From: Kiritimatiellia bacterium
GTDB taxonomy: Bacteria > Verrucomicrobiota > Kiritimatiellia > JAFGHX01
Assembly (NCBI GenBank): GCA_016929905.1
Contig: JAFGHX010000034.1
Coordinates: 1-33,609 of the forward strand
Direction of reading: 5' to 3'
Length of the DNA stretch: 33,609 nucleotides
Notes under the pieces: generated by a model
What the model was told of the DNA's origin: nothing
The model's input: only the letters and a program-made list of their open reading frames with translations
The model's database searches: none
Part shown: positions 33,433 through 33,609 of the stretch, piece by piece
Layout: every line of letters begins with the position of its first letter
Numbering within the stretch: the first letter of the stretch is position 1
Translations under genes and position numbers: made by a program

Positions 33433-33609
33433 GGTCCAAATTCGGCGACCTGCCCGGCCGGGCCGTAAGGGCTGGCGCAGCCCTGGAAGAGGCGCCGGAT
33501 TCGCGGTGCTGCGGGGCGCCGCGCGATCGGCTTGTCACGCATGTGCCGGGACTGGCATAATCGGGACCGGCCGTATCCGGCGTATGCACGGCGGCGAACG
33601 GTCAAGGGC

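Noticed and set aside
1..33609. CRISPR arrays, tRNA, rRNA or integrase/transposase genes
   Set aside because: No regularly spaced repeats with unique spacers, no cloverleaf-like sequence with T-loop signature, and no recombinase motifs were found; the repeats present are palindromic or minisatellite types.

Overview
The window is high-GC DNA that fits a bacterium of the PVC superphylum, most likely Kiritimatiellota or Lentisphaerota/Verrucomicrobiota (inference from gene families; no rRNA or marker tree is available). The pointers are an ECF sigma factor of the planctomycete type fused to a membrane segment and a large outer domain, an ECF/FecR pair with a LamG sensor, giant secreted proteins with lamin-tail (LTD), CotH, Fn3, PKD and parallel beta-helix domains, a sialate O-acetylesterase, many lone glycosidases, and intergenic DNA full of small palindromic repeats.

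Layout. 1-1760: a SAM methyltransferase gene (minus strand) between two direct copies of a palindromic repeat, then about 750 bp of repeat-rich non-coding DNA. 1761-6140: a single ORF joining an ECF sigma factor, a transmembrane helix and a complete glycoside hydrolase family 2 enzyme with both catalytic glutamates. 6191-9220: a GntR-type regulator with two winged-helix domains, divergent from a glycosidase-like (GH140/DUF4038-like) protein. 9575-12214: glycogen phosphorylase with a basic histone-like N-terminal tail behind a good sigma70 promoter; its stop overlaps that of a convergent secreted sialate O-acetylesterase (12211-13779). 13962-14241: remnant of a histidine phosphatase gene with a large internal deletion. 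14325-22888 (all minus): ECF sigma factor, FecR/LamG anti-sigma factor (ATGA overlap) and a 2073-residue secreted LTD/CotH/Fn3 protein. 23143-24360: adenosine deaminase. 24730-28149: LacI regulator with two operator-like sites upstream, a GHL6/GH42-like glycosidase overlapping it by 1 nt, and a beta-helix tail fragment. 28150-32547: secreted 1465-residue protein built from three beta-helix modules separated by PKD domains. 32601-33356: an orphan hisF.

How it may work together (inference). At least three glycosidases are each paired with their own regulator of a different class (sigma factor fused in cis, divergent GntR, operonic LacI), with no transporter or SusC/D genes in view. The ECF/FecR-LamG pair probably senses surface polysaccharide and may control the adjacent giant CotH/LTD surface protein. 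The sigma-TM-GH2 fusion is the most unusual element: it puts a promoter-specificity factor and an extracytoplasmic beta-glycosidase in one polypeptide. Two convergent gene pairs have stop codons that overlap or abut with no room for a terminator.
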